Assembly: GCA_022705565.1 (NCBI GenBank)
Contig: JAKJEF010000003.1
Coordinates: 1-49,339 of the forward strand
Source of the DNA: Patescibacteria group bacterium
GTDB taxonomy: Bacteria; Patescibacteriota; Minisyncoccia; UBA6257; Colwellbacteraceae
Length of the DNA: 49,339 bases
Direction: 5' to 3'
In this document: positions 23,692-31,706 of the stretch, piece after piece
Position numbering within the stretch: position 1 is the first letter of the stretch
Layout: every line of letters begins with the position of its first letter
Made by a program: the position numbers and the translations under genes
The notes under the pieces: generated by a model
Databases searched by the model: none
What the model saw: only the letters and a program-made list of their open reading frames with translations
Told to the model about the DNA's origin: nothing

Positions 23692-24906
23692 ATGTATTCA
23701 CGAATCACTTCAAATATTTTTTGGGCATTTTTACCGCAAAAAACAGATTACACCTTTTTGAGTATTAGATTCAATCTTGATAAAACGCAATCGCAGAAAG
23801 ATTTTCTGGCGATCGCGCATCTTCTGGAGCATTATTTGGTTAACGATGTTAGAGTTAAAGATGGGCCGGATTTATACGAAGTCCAAGGAGATGTGTCGGC
23901 GGATTGTTTGACGATCCATTTCCGCTTCTATAAAAAAGATGCGATAAAATCGTTGAAAGATATCTTTAATATCTTCCAATATCAAAGTTTTGATAACGAA
24001 GATTTATTCGTTCAAGAAAAAAAGCGAGTGATATCGGAGTTGGCGGCTAAAAACGACGATTTGTTCGAAAAGCTTTACCAAATATCAAGCGCGGAAAGAT
24101 TTATAGGATTCAATCCGTATAAAGAGGATTATAATAGCGCTATCGAAGCGATAAAAAGTATTAAAATCGATGATATTAAAAAGTTATTTTCGAAGATCAA
24201 CAAAAATAAAATTACCGTATTCAGCGCTTATAAGCCCAATATTGTTTTTCGATTGAAAACAGCCGGATTATTGAAGTCGAATCTATCCGGTCTTAATTAC
24301 GAAGTTTTTGACGCGAGTCAAAAAATGACTTTATCCGATAAATCGGAAAGAAAAATTGAGTTCCCCGGTTTATCTAATGCGTACGCGCTTATTGTTTTAC
24401 CCGGTATTTCGACAAAAGAGGATTTTAAAACCGAGGTTTTATTTCAAGAACTGATCTCTTGGACTTTTTACCGCCGCAAAGACAATATTTCAGATAAGCT
24501 TCAAAAATACGGAATATATGATTTGCGCCTAAAAAACTTTTCATACGGAAGAGGAGGGTTTATAATGATTTACTTCGGGGTATTGCGGGAAGATCAAAAC
24601 AAAGCGGTTGATCTGATTCTCGATCGCGTTAAAACCGCCATCGGTGATTTGGAGAATAACGAAAAAGATCTTAACGCGCTTAGGAGAAATATAGAAGCCG
24701 GTATAAAAAAAGAACTCGGCGACAACAATACCTATCGCGAAATTCTTTTGGATTATTTATTTTATAGAGGCGGTTTCGATAAAAAGCATGAGATTTCGTC
24801 ATCCGATATGCTGAAAAATATTAAAAAAATAAAAGAAGAATTGTTTAGAAACGATAAAGCCAATATCTTTTTCTGCGGCAATTTAAGCAAGCTAAGCAAA
24901 ATTTGA
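23692..24906 (+). CDS. M16 family zinc peptidase (insulinase-like)
   Basis: The 404-residue protein has the inverted zinc motif HxxEH as AHLLEHYLV (His43, Glu46, His47) and a downstream Glu in RVISELAAKNDD as the third ligand candidate, followed by a second M16-type half (about residues 215-404). Spacing to the third Glu is a little shorter than in well-studied members. No signal peptide is seen, so it probably acts in the cytoplasm. The gene is notably more AT-rich than ligA and the ABC gene beside it, suggesting transfer. Its stop is only 4 bases before the ABC exporter ATG, so the two are co-expressed. Confidence 0.8.
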   Translation: MYSRITSNIFWAFLPQKTDYTFLSIRFNLDKTQSQKDFLAIAHLLEHYLVNDVRVKDGPDLYEVQGDVSADCLTIHFRFYKKDAIKSLKDIFNIFQYQSFDNEDLFVQEKKRVISELAAKNDDLFEKLYQISSAERFIGFNPYKEDYNSAIEAIKSIKIDDIKKLFSKINKNKITVFSAYKPNIVFRLKTAGLLKSNLSGLNYEVFDASQKMTLSDKSERKIEFPGLSNAYALIVLPGISTKEDFKTEVLFQELISWTFYRRKDNISDKLQKYGIYDLRLKNFSYGRGGFIMIYFGVLREDQNKAVDLILDRVKTAIGDLENNEKDLNALRRNIEAGIKKELGDNNTYREILLDYLFYRGGFDKKHEISSSDMLKNIKKIKEELFRNDKANIFFCGNLSKLSKI

Positions 24907-24910
24907 TTTT

Positions 24911-26656
24911 ATGTTTTCCAAAGATCCCCATATCCAAAAAACGATCGCGCTCCTGAAAGAGCCGCAAAAGCTTTATCGGGGCATGTTCGCCGCCGTTCTC
25001 GCCGCCGGGATGACCGCCGTCATTCCTTTAATTTACGGACGCTCGATCGACATCGCCGTCCAGCCGGAGTCCGATCTTTTGGTTATCGTCGGACTGCTTG
25101 TTTTGTGGTTTGTTCTGTCTCTTGTCGCCGACGGGCTTTCTAGATACAGCGTCAGACAATCTTACGAAGTGGCCATGGATTTGACGAACAGGCTTCTCGT
25201 GAAAATTTTCCGTCATTTGAACGATTTGCCGATCAGGTTCCACAAGGAAATGAAAATGGGAAAGATCATGCGCCGGGTGGACCGGGGAGTGGAAGATCTT
25301 TCCAACATGATAGAAAAATCGCTCTTCGCCTTTTTCCCGTCGGTCATCTCCTGCGTCGTCGCCATCGCCATTCTCTTTTTCGTCGAGTGGCGTCTGGCTT
25401 CGATCCTCACGGTCTCGAGCCTGGTCTACGTCTGGATCACCTTCGTCTACACGAAAAACATCGTCAAAAAGCAGAAAGAAATGCACCGCGGCTGGGAAAA
25501 AGCCTACGGAGATTTGTGGGATTCGGTTTTGAACGTCCAGGCGGTCAAAGCGTCCGTGGCCGAGGAGTTCGAGGAAAAGAGGAATCTGAAAAACTTCATC
25601 GCCGCCGGAGGAGTTTACATCAAGTGGAGGAATATCTGGCAGGAAATGGCCATGTGGCAAAAGATAGTTTTTTCTTTGGGTTTTGTTTTGGTTTTCGGAT
25701 TGGGAATAATCATGCTCCGGTCCGGAGAGCTTTCCGCGGGCAATTTGGTGATGTTTTTTGGATATATCAATTTGCTGACCGTGCCTTTGACCCAGCTCGC
25801 CGACCAGTACCGGATGATAAAAAGCGGCATGTTTTCTTTCCGCCGAGCCATGAAATATTACGATTATCCTGAAGAAAAAGATGTAGCCCGTCCGATCGTC
25901 ATCAAAGACCTTAAGGGATCGGTGGAGTTCGAGAACGTCGATTTCGGCTACAAGAAAAACAAGCTTGTTCTGCGCGACATCAGCTTCAAAGTCGAACCCG
26001 GAGAATCCGTGGCTTTTGTCGGAGAATCCGGAGTGGGCAAGAGCACGGTCGTCGACATGATCGGCCGATATTATCTGCCGGTTAAGGGCCGGATCCTTAT
26101 CGACGGAGTGGATATTAAAAGACTCCAATTGAGGGCGTTGCGTGAACAGATGGCGATCGTGCCCCAGGAAATATTGCTTTTCAATGACACCATCAAAAAC
26201 AATATCCGCTATGGAAACCCGAAAGCGACCGACGAAGAAATCGAAACGGCGTCCAAGGCGGCGAGTGCCGACGAGTTCATCGAAACTTTTCCCCGGAAAT
26301 ACAACCAGATGGTCGGAGAAAGGGGTATCAAGCTTTCCGGAGGACAGAAACAGCGGTTGGCCATCGCCAGGGCGATTTTGAGGAACCCGAAGATCCTTAT
26401 TTTGGACGAAGCCACTTCGGCCTTGGATTCGGCTTCGGAAAAAATGGTCCAGGCCGCATTGGCCGATTTGATCAAGGGTCGGACGACCTTTATCATCGCC
26501 CACCGCTTGAGCACCATCCAGAAAGCGGACAAAATCATTGTTTTAGAAAAAGGCAAGATCGCCGAGATGGGAACGCACGAAAAACTGATGCGGGATCCGG
26601 ACGGCATTTACCGCAATTTCTGGGAACTCCAAACCGCCATCGGCAAAGTGAGTTGA
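24911..26656 (+). CDS. ABC exporter, fused membrane and ATPase domains
   Basis: This 581-residue half-transporter of the ABCB/MsbA type has an N-terminal membrane domain with about six helices (residues 20-310) and a C-terminal nucleotide-binding domain. The Walker A motif GESGVGKST lies near residue 371, the Q-loop in VPQEILLFN, the signature LSGGQKQRLAIARAIL near 475, Walker B ILILDEATSALD near 495 and the H-loop in IIAHRLSTI. It would work as a homodimer exporting lipids, drugs or peptides. There is no C39 leader-peptidase domain, but an M16 peptidase gene lies directly upstream. Confidence 0.92.
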   Translation: MFSKDPHIQKTIALLKEPQKLYRGMFAAVLAAGMTAVIPLIYGRSIDIAVQPESDLLVIVGLLVLWFVLSLVADGLSRYSVRQSYEVAMDLTNRLLVKIFRHLNDLPIRFHKEMKMGKIMRRVDRGVEDLSNMIEKSLFAFFPSVISCVVAIAILFFVEWRLASILTVSSLVYVWITFVYTKNIVKKQKEMHRGWEKAYGDLWDSVLNVQAVKASVAEEFEEKRNLKNFIAAGGVYIKWRNIWQEMAMWQKIVFSLGFVLVFGLGIIMLRSGELSAGNLVMFFGYINLLTVPLTQLADQYRMIKSGMFSFRRAMKYYDYPEEKDVARPIVIKDLKGSVEFENVDFGYKKNKLVLRDISFKVEPGESVAFVGESGVGKSTVVDMIGRYYLPVKGRILIDGVDIKRLQLRALREQMAIVPQEILLFNDTIKNNIRYGNPKATDEEIETASKAASADEFIETFPRKYNQMVGERGIKLSGGQKQRLAIARAILRNPKILILDEATSALDSASEKMVQAALADLIKGRTTFIIAHRLSTIQKADKIIVLEKGKIAEMGTHEKLMRDPDGIYRNFWELQTAIGKVS

Positions 26657-26698
26657 TTTGTGGAGAGCGGAGGTTTTGTTTAAGATAAGTGAAGAATC

Positions 26699-26998
26699 AT
26701 GGCGATCAACAAAGAGACAATCGAACATCTGGCCGAGCTCGCCAGGGTGAAAATAAGCGATAAACAGAAAGAAAAGCTCGCTTTTGATCTCGAGGGGATT
26801 CTCGGCCATTTCCAAGAATTGACCGAACTCGACACCCGAGACGTTTCGCCCGTTACCGGCGGCACGGATTTAATGAATGTTTTTAAAGACGACGAGGAAA
26901 ACGACGAATTGCTTTCCAAAGGCAAGGACGCTTTCCCGGAAAAGGAAAAAGGGTTTCTGAAAGTTCCGGCCGTGTTCGACAAAAGCGATCATGAATAA
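26699..26998 (+). CDS. gatC: Asp/Glu-tRNA amidotransferase subunit C
   Basis: GatC is the small belt subunit of the amidotransferase that converts Glu-tRNA-Gln and Asp-tRNA-Asn to the correct amidated forms. The 99-residue protein has ETIEHLAELARVKISDKQKE, LGHFQELTELDT and DVSPVTG, typical of GatC. It overlaps gatA by 8 bases, the usual GatCA arrangement; gatB is elsewhere in this window (38851). Confidence 0.93.
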   Translation: MAINKETIEHLAELARVKISDKQKEKLAFDLEGILGHFQELTELDTRDVSPVTGGTDLMNVFKDDEENDELLSKGKDAFPEKEKGFLKVPAVFDKSDHE

Positions 26999-28421
26999 CG
27001 AGAAGAGTTTAAGCGTTTCCGAGATCAGAGACGGATTGCGGTCCGGAAAGTTTTCGGCCGCGGAGATCGCCGAGGATTATTTTAAAAAAATAGAAAAAAA
27101 AGATAAAAGCATCCACGCGTATTTGAACCTCAACAAGAAATCCGGGCTCGAAGCGGCTTCGTGGGTTGACAGCCGTTTGAAGTCCGGAGAGGATCTGCCG
27201 GATTTGGCCGGCGTCCCGATCGCCTTGAAAGACGTCATCATGTCCGAAGGCCTGCCCTGCACCGCTTCTTCGAAGATTTTGGAAAATTACATCTCTTCCT
27301 ACGACGCAACCGTTGTCAAAAAACTTAAAGAACAGGGGGCGATAATTTTGGGGAAGACCAACACCGACGAGTTCGCCATGGGTTCGTCCACCGAGACTTC
27401 GGCCTACGGCCCGACCAAAAACCCCCATGATCTGGAGCGGGTGCCCGGAGGTTCGTCCGGAGGCTCGGCGGCGGCGGTCGCGGCCGACATGGCCGTGGTC
27501 GCCTTGGGATCGGATACCGGAGGCTCGATCAGGCAGCCGGCCGGATTCTGCGGCACAGTCGGATTCAAACCGACTTACGGCGCGGTTTCGCGTTTCGGGC
27601 TTTTGGCCATGTGTTCGAGTCTGGATCAGATCGGGCCTTTTGCGAGATCGGTCAAAGACGCCGAAATGGTTTTCGAAGAGATCAAAGGCGAAGACCGCTA
27701 CGACGCCACTTCTTTCGATTTGCCGGACAGGAGGCTTTGGGAAAAAGAAGATTTGAAAAATATCGTCATCGGTCTTCCCAAAGAATACCTGGAAGGAGGG
27801 TTGTCGAAAGAAGTCGAAACGACGATCAAAAACGTCATCCACGAGTTCACGGATATGGGGGCGGTTTTCAAGGACATCAGCTTGCCGCACACCAAATACG
27901 CCCTGCCTTGCTATTACATCATTATGCCGGCCGAGGCCTCGACCAATTTGGCTCGTTACGACGGCATACGTTACGGCCGATCGAAAGACGCGAAAAGCCT
28001 TCTCGAGATTTACGAGAAAACCAAAGGCGAAAGATTCGGCGAAGAAGTCAAACGCCGGATACTCCTCGGAACTTTCGTGCTTTCTTCCGGCTACTATGAT
28101 GCCTATTACGCCAAAGCCCAAAGAGTGAGAAGATTGATCAGAGAGGATTTCGAAAAAGCTTTCGACAGCGACAAAGTGGACGCAATTCTCGCTCCGGTTT
28201 CGCCGTCTCCGGCTTTCAAAATCGGAGAAAAGACGCAAAATCCGATGGAGATGTATCTTTCCGACATTTTCACCATTCCGGCGAATCTGGCCGGAATCCC
28301 CGGGCTCGCTATTCCGGCCAAAAACAAAGAAGGAGATTTGCCAATTGGATTTCAATTGATGGGGAAGTGGGGAGACGACAAGAATCTTTTCTCCTTGGGG
28401 AAACTTTACGAAAGTATATAA
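26991..28421 (+). CDS. gatA: Asp/Glu-tRNA amidotransferase subunit A
   Basis: GatA is the glutaminase subunit that supplies ammonia for tRNA-dependent amidation. The 476-residue protein has the amidase signature with Ser-cisSer-Lys: VPIALKDVI (Lys), GGSSGGSAAAVAADM and GSDTGGSIRQPAGFCG. The C-terminal half shows PVSPSPAFKIGE and FTIPANLAGIPGLAIPA. Length is normal. It is translationally coupled to gatC. A hairpin shared with the convergent downstream gene ends the unit. Confidence 0.96.
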   Translation: MNNEKSLSVSEIRDGLRSGKFSAAEIAEDYFKKIEKKDKSIHAYLNLNKKSGLEAASWVDSRLKSGEDLPDLAGVPIALKDVIMSEGLPCTASSKILENYISSYDATVVKKLKEQGAIILGKTNTDEFAMGSSTETSAYGPTKNPHDLERVPGGSSGGSAAAVAADMAVVALGSDTGGSIRQPAGFCGTVGFKPTYGAVSRFGLLAMCSSLDQIGPFARSVKDAEMVFEEIKGEDRYDATSFDLPDRRLWEKEDLKNIVIGLPKEYLEGGLSKEVETTIKNVIHEFTDMGAVFKDISLPHTKYALPCYYIIMPAEASTNLARYDGIRYGRSKDAKSLLEIYEKTKGERFGEEVKRRILLGTFVLSSGYYDAYYAKAQRVRRLIREDFEKAFDSDKVDAILAPVSPSPAFKIGEKTQNPMEMYLSDIFTIPANLAGIPGLAIPAKNKEGDLPIGFQLMGKWGDDKNLFSLGKLYESI

Positions 28422-28431
28422 AATAAATATG

Positions 28432-28456
28432 AAAAACCCGCACATCCTTGTGCGGG
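28432..28456 (-). terminator. Intrinsic terminator between convergent genes
   Basis: CCCGCAC and GTGCGGG flank ATCCTT. On the minus strand the stem is followed by GTTTTTC, so it chiefly ends the minus-strand gene; gatA may use it too. Confidence 0.8.
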
Positions 28457-28472
28457 GGTCCCAATAGGTCCG

Positions 28473-28871
28473 TTATAAGGGATCGGTAATGAAGATGTTT
28501 AGTTCGAGCCATTCCCGAACTTCACCTTCACCTTTTCCGATGCATCTTATACGGCCGTAAAGAACTGCCTCTTTGCCATTGAGAAGATCGAAATCTTCTC
28601 GATCTACTTTCCGATTGATAACCGTGACTTTCGTTGCTGCGGTAATGGCACCGAATTGAGCCCAGTAGCTGTGTCCACCCGAATAGATTTCATATTCCCA
28701 ATTATCCAACCGGGAAGCGAAGTATCCTCGTTCGGGGTCAGCCACAATTTCAATCTTCCCTGTATCGCCAACTTGACGAATGATAGGTTTCTCTTGGGCA
28801 GCAGCATTGGCTGGCGTTGTTGCCACAAAGAAAAGCACTAAGCACAGAAAGATAACAGAAGCCTTCTTCAC
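28473..28871 (-). CDS. Small secreted protein, unknown function
   Basis: The 132-residue product has a clear signal peptide: MKKASVIFLCLVLFFVA followed by a probable cleavage region at PANAAAQ. The mature part is a likely beta-rich domain of about 105 residues with one Cys and no recognised motif. The GTG start is supported by GGGAGG (plus 28879-28884) 7 bases upstream and a TTGACA -35 box. It has its own terminator. It belongs to the set of strongly signalled accessory genes. Confidence 0.72.
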   Translation of the reverse strand: MKKASVIFLCLVLFFVATTPANAAAQEKPIIRQVGDTGKIEIVADPERGYFASRLDNWEYEIYSGGHSYWAQFGAITAATKVTVINRKVDREDFDLLNGKEAVLYGRIRCIGKGEGEVREWLELNIFITDPL

Positions 28872-28903
28872 AACAATTCCTCCCTATTATCAATCTATAA
28901 AAT

Positions 28904-28932
28904 AGATTATCATAAAGAGCAGCTTTTGTCAA
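28904..28932 (-). promoter_or_regulatory. Probable sigma70 promoter
   Basis: On the minus strand TTGACA (plus 28927-28932) is exact. The -10 is either TAATCT with 17-base spacing or GATAAT with 15-base spacing. Confidence 0.6.
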
Positions 28933-29046
28933 GAGGACGAGAGAACTCAATATATTCTATTTTAAAAATTTTCCGCCAAAGGACGGATTTATTTTATTAA
29001 TAAAATCGCCTTGAGCCGACAAGGAGATTTTATATAAAACTTCAAG

Positions 29047-29118
29047 TTGCGGGGGCAGGAATTGAACCTGCTATCTAGAGCTTATGAGGCTCCCGACTTA
29101 CCGTCCGTCTCCCCCGCG
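29047..29118 (-). tRNA. tRNA-Met (CAT), probable initiator
   Basis: A 72-base cloverleaf is visible with a CTCATAA anticodon loop and TTCAATT T-loop. The acceptor starts CGCGGGG and ends CCCCGCAA, leaving the unpaired C1-A72 that marks bacterial initiator tRNA. The anticodon stem is GGAGC/GCTCT and lacks the usual three G-C pairs next to the loop. No 3' CCA is encoded. Confidence 0.88.
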
Positions 29119-29160
29119 ATAACGCTTAATAAAACTTGATATATATATTACTATGAAATC

Positions 29161-30429
29161 ATGAAATTGGCAATTTTGGGATTCGGCCGCGAGGGAAAAG
29201 CCTTGAAGGCTTATCTTCGGAAAAAATATCCCAAAGAAAAAATAACGATTCTCGACCGGGAAATCGATCCGGATTATCTCCGGCGACTCGACGACTTTGA
29301 TATCGTTTTCCGTTCTCCCGGAGTTCCGTACAACCTCCCCGAAATCCAAAATGCTCTGAGAAAAGGAACCGAGTTTTCTAGCGCCACCAAAGTCTTTTTC
29401 GACGAGGTGAGAAAGAACAAAAAGGGATTGATCATCGGCATCACTGGCACCAAAGGCAAAGGCACTACTTCGACATTGCTCTACGATATCCTGAAAGCCG
29501 CCAAAAAAGACGCTTATCTCGCGGGAAATATCGGCACGCCGGCTCTCACCATTCTTTCGAAGCTCAAAAAGGATTCCATGTCCGTCATCGAGCTTTCGAG
29601 CTTCCAGCTCCAAGGACTCGGATTGTCGCCCGATATCGCCGTGGTGCTCGATGTTTTTCCGGATCACTTAGACGTTCACCGGTCGGTTAAGGAATATCTG
29701 GAAGCCAAATCGGAAATCGCGAAACATCAGAAGAAATCCGACGTTGTTTTTTACAACAAAGACAACAAAAATTCTTTTTTGATCGCCAAAAAAAGCAAAG
29801 GAAAAAAGATTCCGGTTTCGGAAAAGAAATTCGATCTTTTTTCTCCGGCCGATCTCAAAATCGCCGGTCCGCACAATTTCAAAAACGCGGTCATGGCCGC
29901 GGAAATCGGCCTTTATTTGGGAATCGACCCCGGGACCATCAAAGCGACGGTCAAAAAATACAAAGGTTTGCCTTACCGTTTGGAACTGGTGGCCAAAAAG
30001 AATGTGGGCGGGAAATCGATAGAAATCTACAACGATTCCGCCTCCACCAATCCGGAGACGACCGCGGCGGCGGTCAAATCGTTCAAAGAGCCGATTTTCC
30101 TTATTGCCGGAGGTAAAGACAAGAATTTGGATTACGGATCGCTTGGCGCGACGCTCCAAAAATCTTCGGTTCGAGAGGCGATTCTTTTCGGGGAAAACAA
30201 AGAGAAAATAAAAAAAGCCATCGGAAAAAGCAAAGTCAAAATCATTCTCACCGATAACTTGATAAAAGCCTTGGCCGCGGCGTTCGAGGATGCCAAAAAA
30301 TATCTGCGATTCGCTCCGGACGAAAAAGCGATCATCGTCTTTTCCCCGGGAGCGACCAGTTTCGACATGTTTAAGGATTACATCGGCCGAGGAAAAAAGT
30401 TCAGCAAACTCGCGAAAAGCTTGGATTGA
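29161..30429 (+). CDS. murD: UDP-N-acetylmuramoyl-alanine--D-glutamate ligase
   Basis: MurD adds D-glutamate to UDP-MurNAc-L-Ala in peptidoglycan synthesis, the same pathway as MurA here. The 422-residue protein has a Rossmann-type N-terminal domain (LAILGFGREGKAL, RSPGVPYNLPE), the ATP loop GITGTKGKGTTSTLL, VIELSSFQLQGL, VFPDHLDVH, and the C-terminal domain with NDSASTNPETTAAAV and AGGKDKNLDY. Length is slightly below average. The ATG follows the divergent tRNA-Met gene; no Shine-Dalgarno sequence is seen. Confidence 0.95.
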   Translation: MKLAILGFGREGKALKAYLRKKYPKEKITILDREIDPDYLRRLDDFDIVFRSPGVPYNLPEIQNALRKGTEFSSATKVFFDEVRKNKKGLIIGITGTKGKGTTSTLLYDILKAAKKDAYLAGNIGTPALTILSKLKKDSMSVIELSSFQLQGLGLSPDIAVVLDVFPDHLDVHRSVKEYLEAKSEIAKHQKKSDVVFYNKDNKNSFLIAKKSKGKKIPVSEKKFDLFSPADLKIAGPHNFKNAVMAAEIGLYLGIDPGTIKATVKKYKGLPYRLELVAKKNVGGKSIEIYNDSASTNPETTAAAVKSFKEPIFLIAGGKDKNLDYGSLGATLQKSSVREAILFGENKEKIKKAIGKSKVKIILTDNLIKALAAAFEDAKKYLRFAPDEKAIIVFSPGATSFDMFKDYIGRGKKFSKLAKSLD

Positions 30430-30472
30430 TTTATTTGAAAATCGGCTTTAAAATACGTCAGTAATCGCGTTT

Positions 30473-30547
30473 GCAGCGGTAGCTTAGTTGGCTTAAAGCG
30501 CTGCCCTGTCACGGCAGAGATCGCGGGTTCGAATCCCGTCCGCTGCG
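30473..30547 (+). tRNA. tRNA-Asp (GTC)
   Basis: A 75-base cloverleaf: acceptor GCAGCGG/CCGCTGC with discriminator G, anticodon stem CTGCC/GGCAG around CTGTCAC (anticodon GTC), and T-loop TTCGAAT. No CCA is encoded. The GUC anticodon is a substrate for the Tgt/QueA/QueH pathway encoded in this window. Confidence 0.96.
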
Positions 30548-30597
30548 CATTTTACGAAAAGGCTGTTTGCCTTCTAATTTCGGTTATATTAGCCTAA

Positions 30598-30603
30598 TAT
30601 AAT
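30598..30603 (+). promoter_or_regulatory. -10 box for tRNA-pheS-pheT unit
   Basis: TATAAT lies about 20 bases before the tRNA at 30624. No promoter is seen between that tRNA and pheS, so all three genes probably share this start. Confidence 0.5.
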
Positions 30604-30623
30604 AAAGCAGGCGGATATTCGCT

Positions 30624-30696
30624 GCCGGCGTAGCTCAGTGGTTAGAGCGAAGCACTCATAACGCTTAGGTCGGTGGTCCGATTCCACCCGCCGGCA
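30624..30696 (+). tRNA. tRNA with CAT anticodon (elongator Met or Ile2)
   Basis: A 73-base cloverleaf: acceptor GCCGGCG/CGCCGGC with discriminator A, D-arm GCTC/GAGC, anticodon loop CTCATAA, T-arm GGTGG/CCACC. The anticodon stem AAGCA/CGCTT has an A-C mismatch at the loop end. A CAT anticodon could be elongator Met or, if modified to lysidine, Ile for AUA; I cannot decide. No CCA is encoded. Confidence 0.93.
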
Positions 30697-30701
30697 CTTT
30701 T

Positions 30702-31703
30702 ATGAATAAAGACATAGACACAATCCAATCTGAAGCCGCAGAAGCGATCAATCGCGCCAAAACTTCCGAGGAAGTCGAGGCGATCAGGGTGCGTTACCTG
30801 GGCAGGAAAGAAGGTTTGTTGAATAATGTATTGAAATCGTTAAAGGATCTTCCGCTCGAGGAAAAACGGCGGATCGGGCCTTTGGCCCAGCAGGCGAGGA
30901 AAGAAATCGAAGAGGCGATCGATTTCAAACTCAAATCTTTAGTCGAATTCGAAATCCCCGAAGAAGACATCACTCTTCCGGGAAAGCGTTCCGAAACCGG
31001 CCATCTTCATCCTTTAACGAAAACAGAAAACGAGATCTTGAGGATTTTCACTTCGCTCAATTTTTCCGTGATCGACGGACCGGAGCTCGAATCCGAATAT
31101 TACAATTTCGACGTCTTGAACATTCCGGCCGACCATCCGGCGCGGGAAATGTGGGACACTTTTTGGATCAAACAGGACAAAAAACCCAAGAACTCCAAAG
31201 ATCATTATCTTTTACGGACCCACACTTCGCCGATGCAGGTTCGATATATGGAAACGCACGAGCCGCCTTTCCAAATCATCGTCCCCGGACGGACCTTCCG
31301 CTACGAGGCACTCGACGCTTCGCACGAAGCGAATTTTTCGCAAGTCGAGGGATTGATGGTCGGCAAGGATGTTTCTTTCGCCAATTTCAAGTTTGTCATC
31401 GAGCAGTTTCTCAAAAGTTTCTTTAAAGGTAAAAAAATAGAGTTCCGATTCCGTTCCAGTTATTTTCCGTTTGTCGAGCCCGGAGTCGAGGTGGACATCA
31501 AATTCAAAAATTCGAAGTGGCTCGAGGTGATGGGCGCCGGCATGGTGCATCCGCGGGTCTTCGAATTCGCCGGATACAATCCTCGCGACTGGCAAGGATT
31601 CGCCTTCGGCTGCGGCATCGAAAGGCTTGCGATGATCAAATACAATATTCCGGATATCCGCATGTTCTACAACGGAGATTTGAGATTCATCAAACAATTC
31701 TAG
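30702..31703 (+). CDS. pheS: Phenylalanyl-tRNA synthetase alpha subunit
   Basis: PheS is the catalytic subunit of the alpha2-beta2 class II synthetase. The 333-residue protein has an N-terminal coiled-coil (residues 1-80), then motif 2 region TFRYEALDASHEANFSQVEG, SYFPFVEPGVEVD and the motif 3 segment GFAFGCGIERLAMI. The ATG lies only 5 bases after the tRNA gene, so maturation of the tRNA 3' end would leave an almost leaderless pheS mRNA. pheT follows after 3 bases. Confidence 0.97.
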   Translation: MNKDIDTIQSEAAEAINRAKTSEEVEAIRVRYLGRKEGLLNNVLKSLKDLPLEEKRRIGPLAQQARKEIEEAIDFKLKSLVEFEIPEEDITLPGKRSETGHLHPLTKTENEILRIFTSLNFSVIDGPELESEYYNFDVLNIPADHPAREMWDTFWIKQDKKPKNSKDHYLLRTHTSPMQVRYMETHEPPFQIIVPGRTFRYEALDASHEANFSQVEGLMVGKDVSFANFKFVIEQFLKSFFKGKKIEFRFRSSYFPFVEPGVEVDIKFKNSKWLEVMGAGMVHPRVFEFAGYNPRDWQGFAFGCGIERLAMIKYNIPDIRMFYNGDLRFIKQF

Positions 31704-31706
31704 ATC

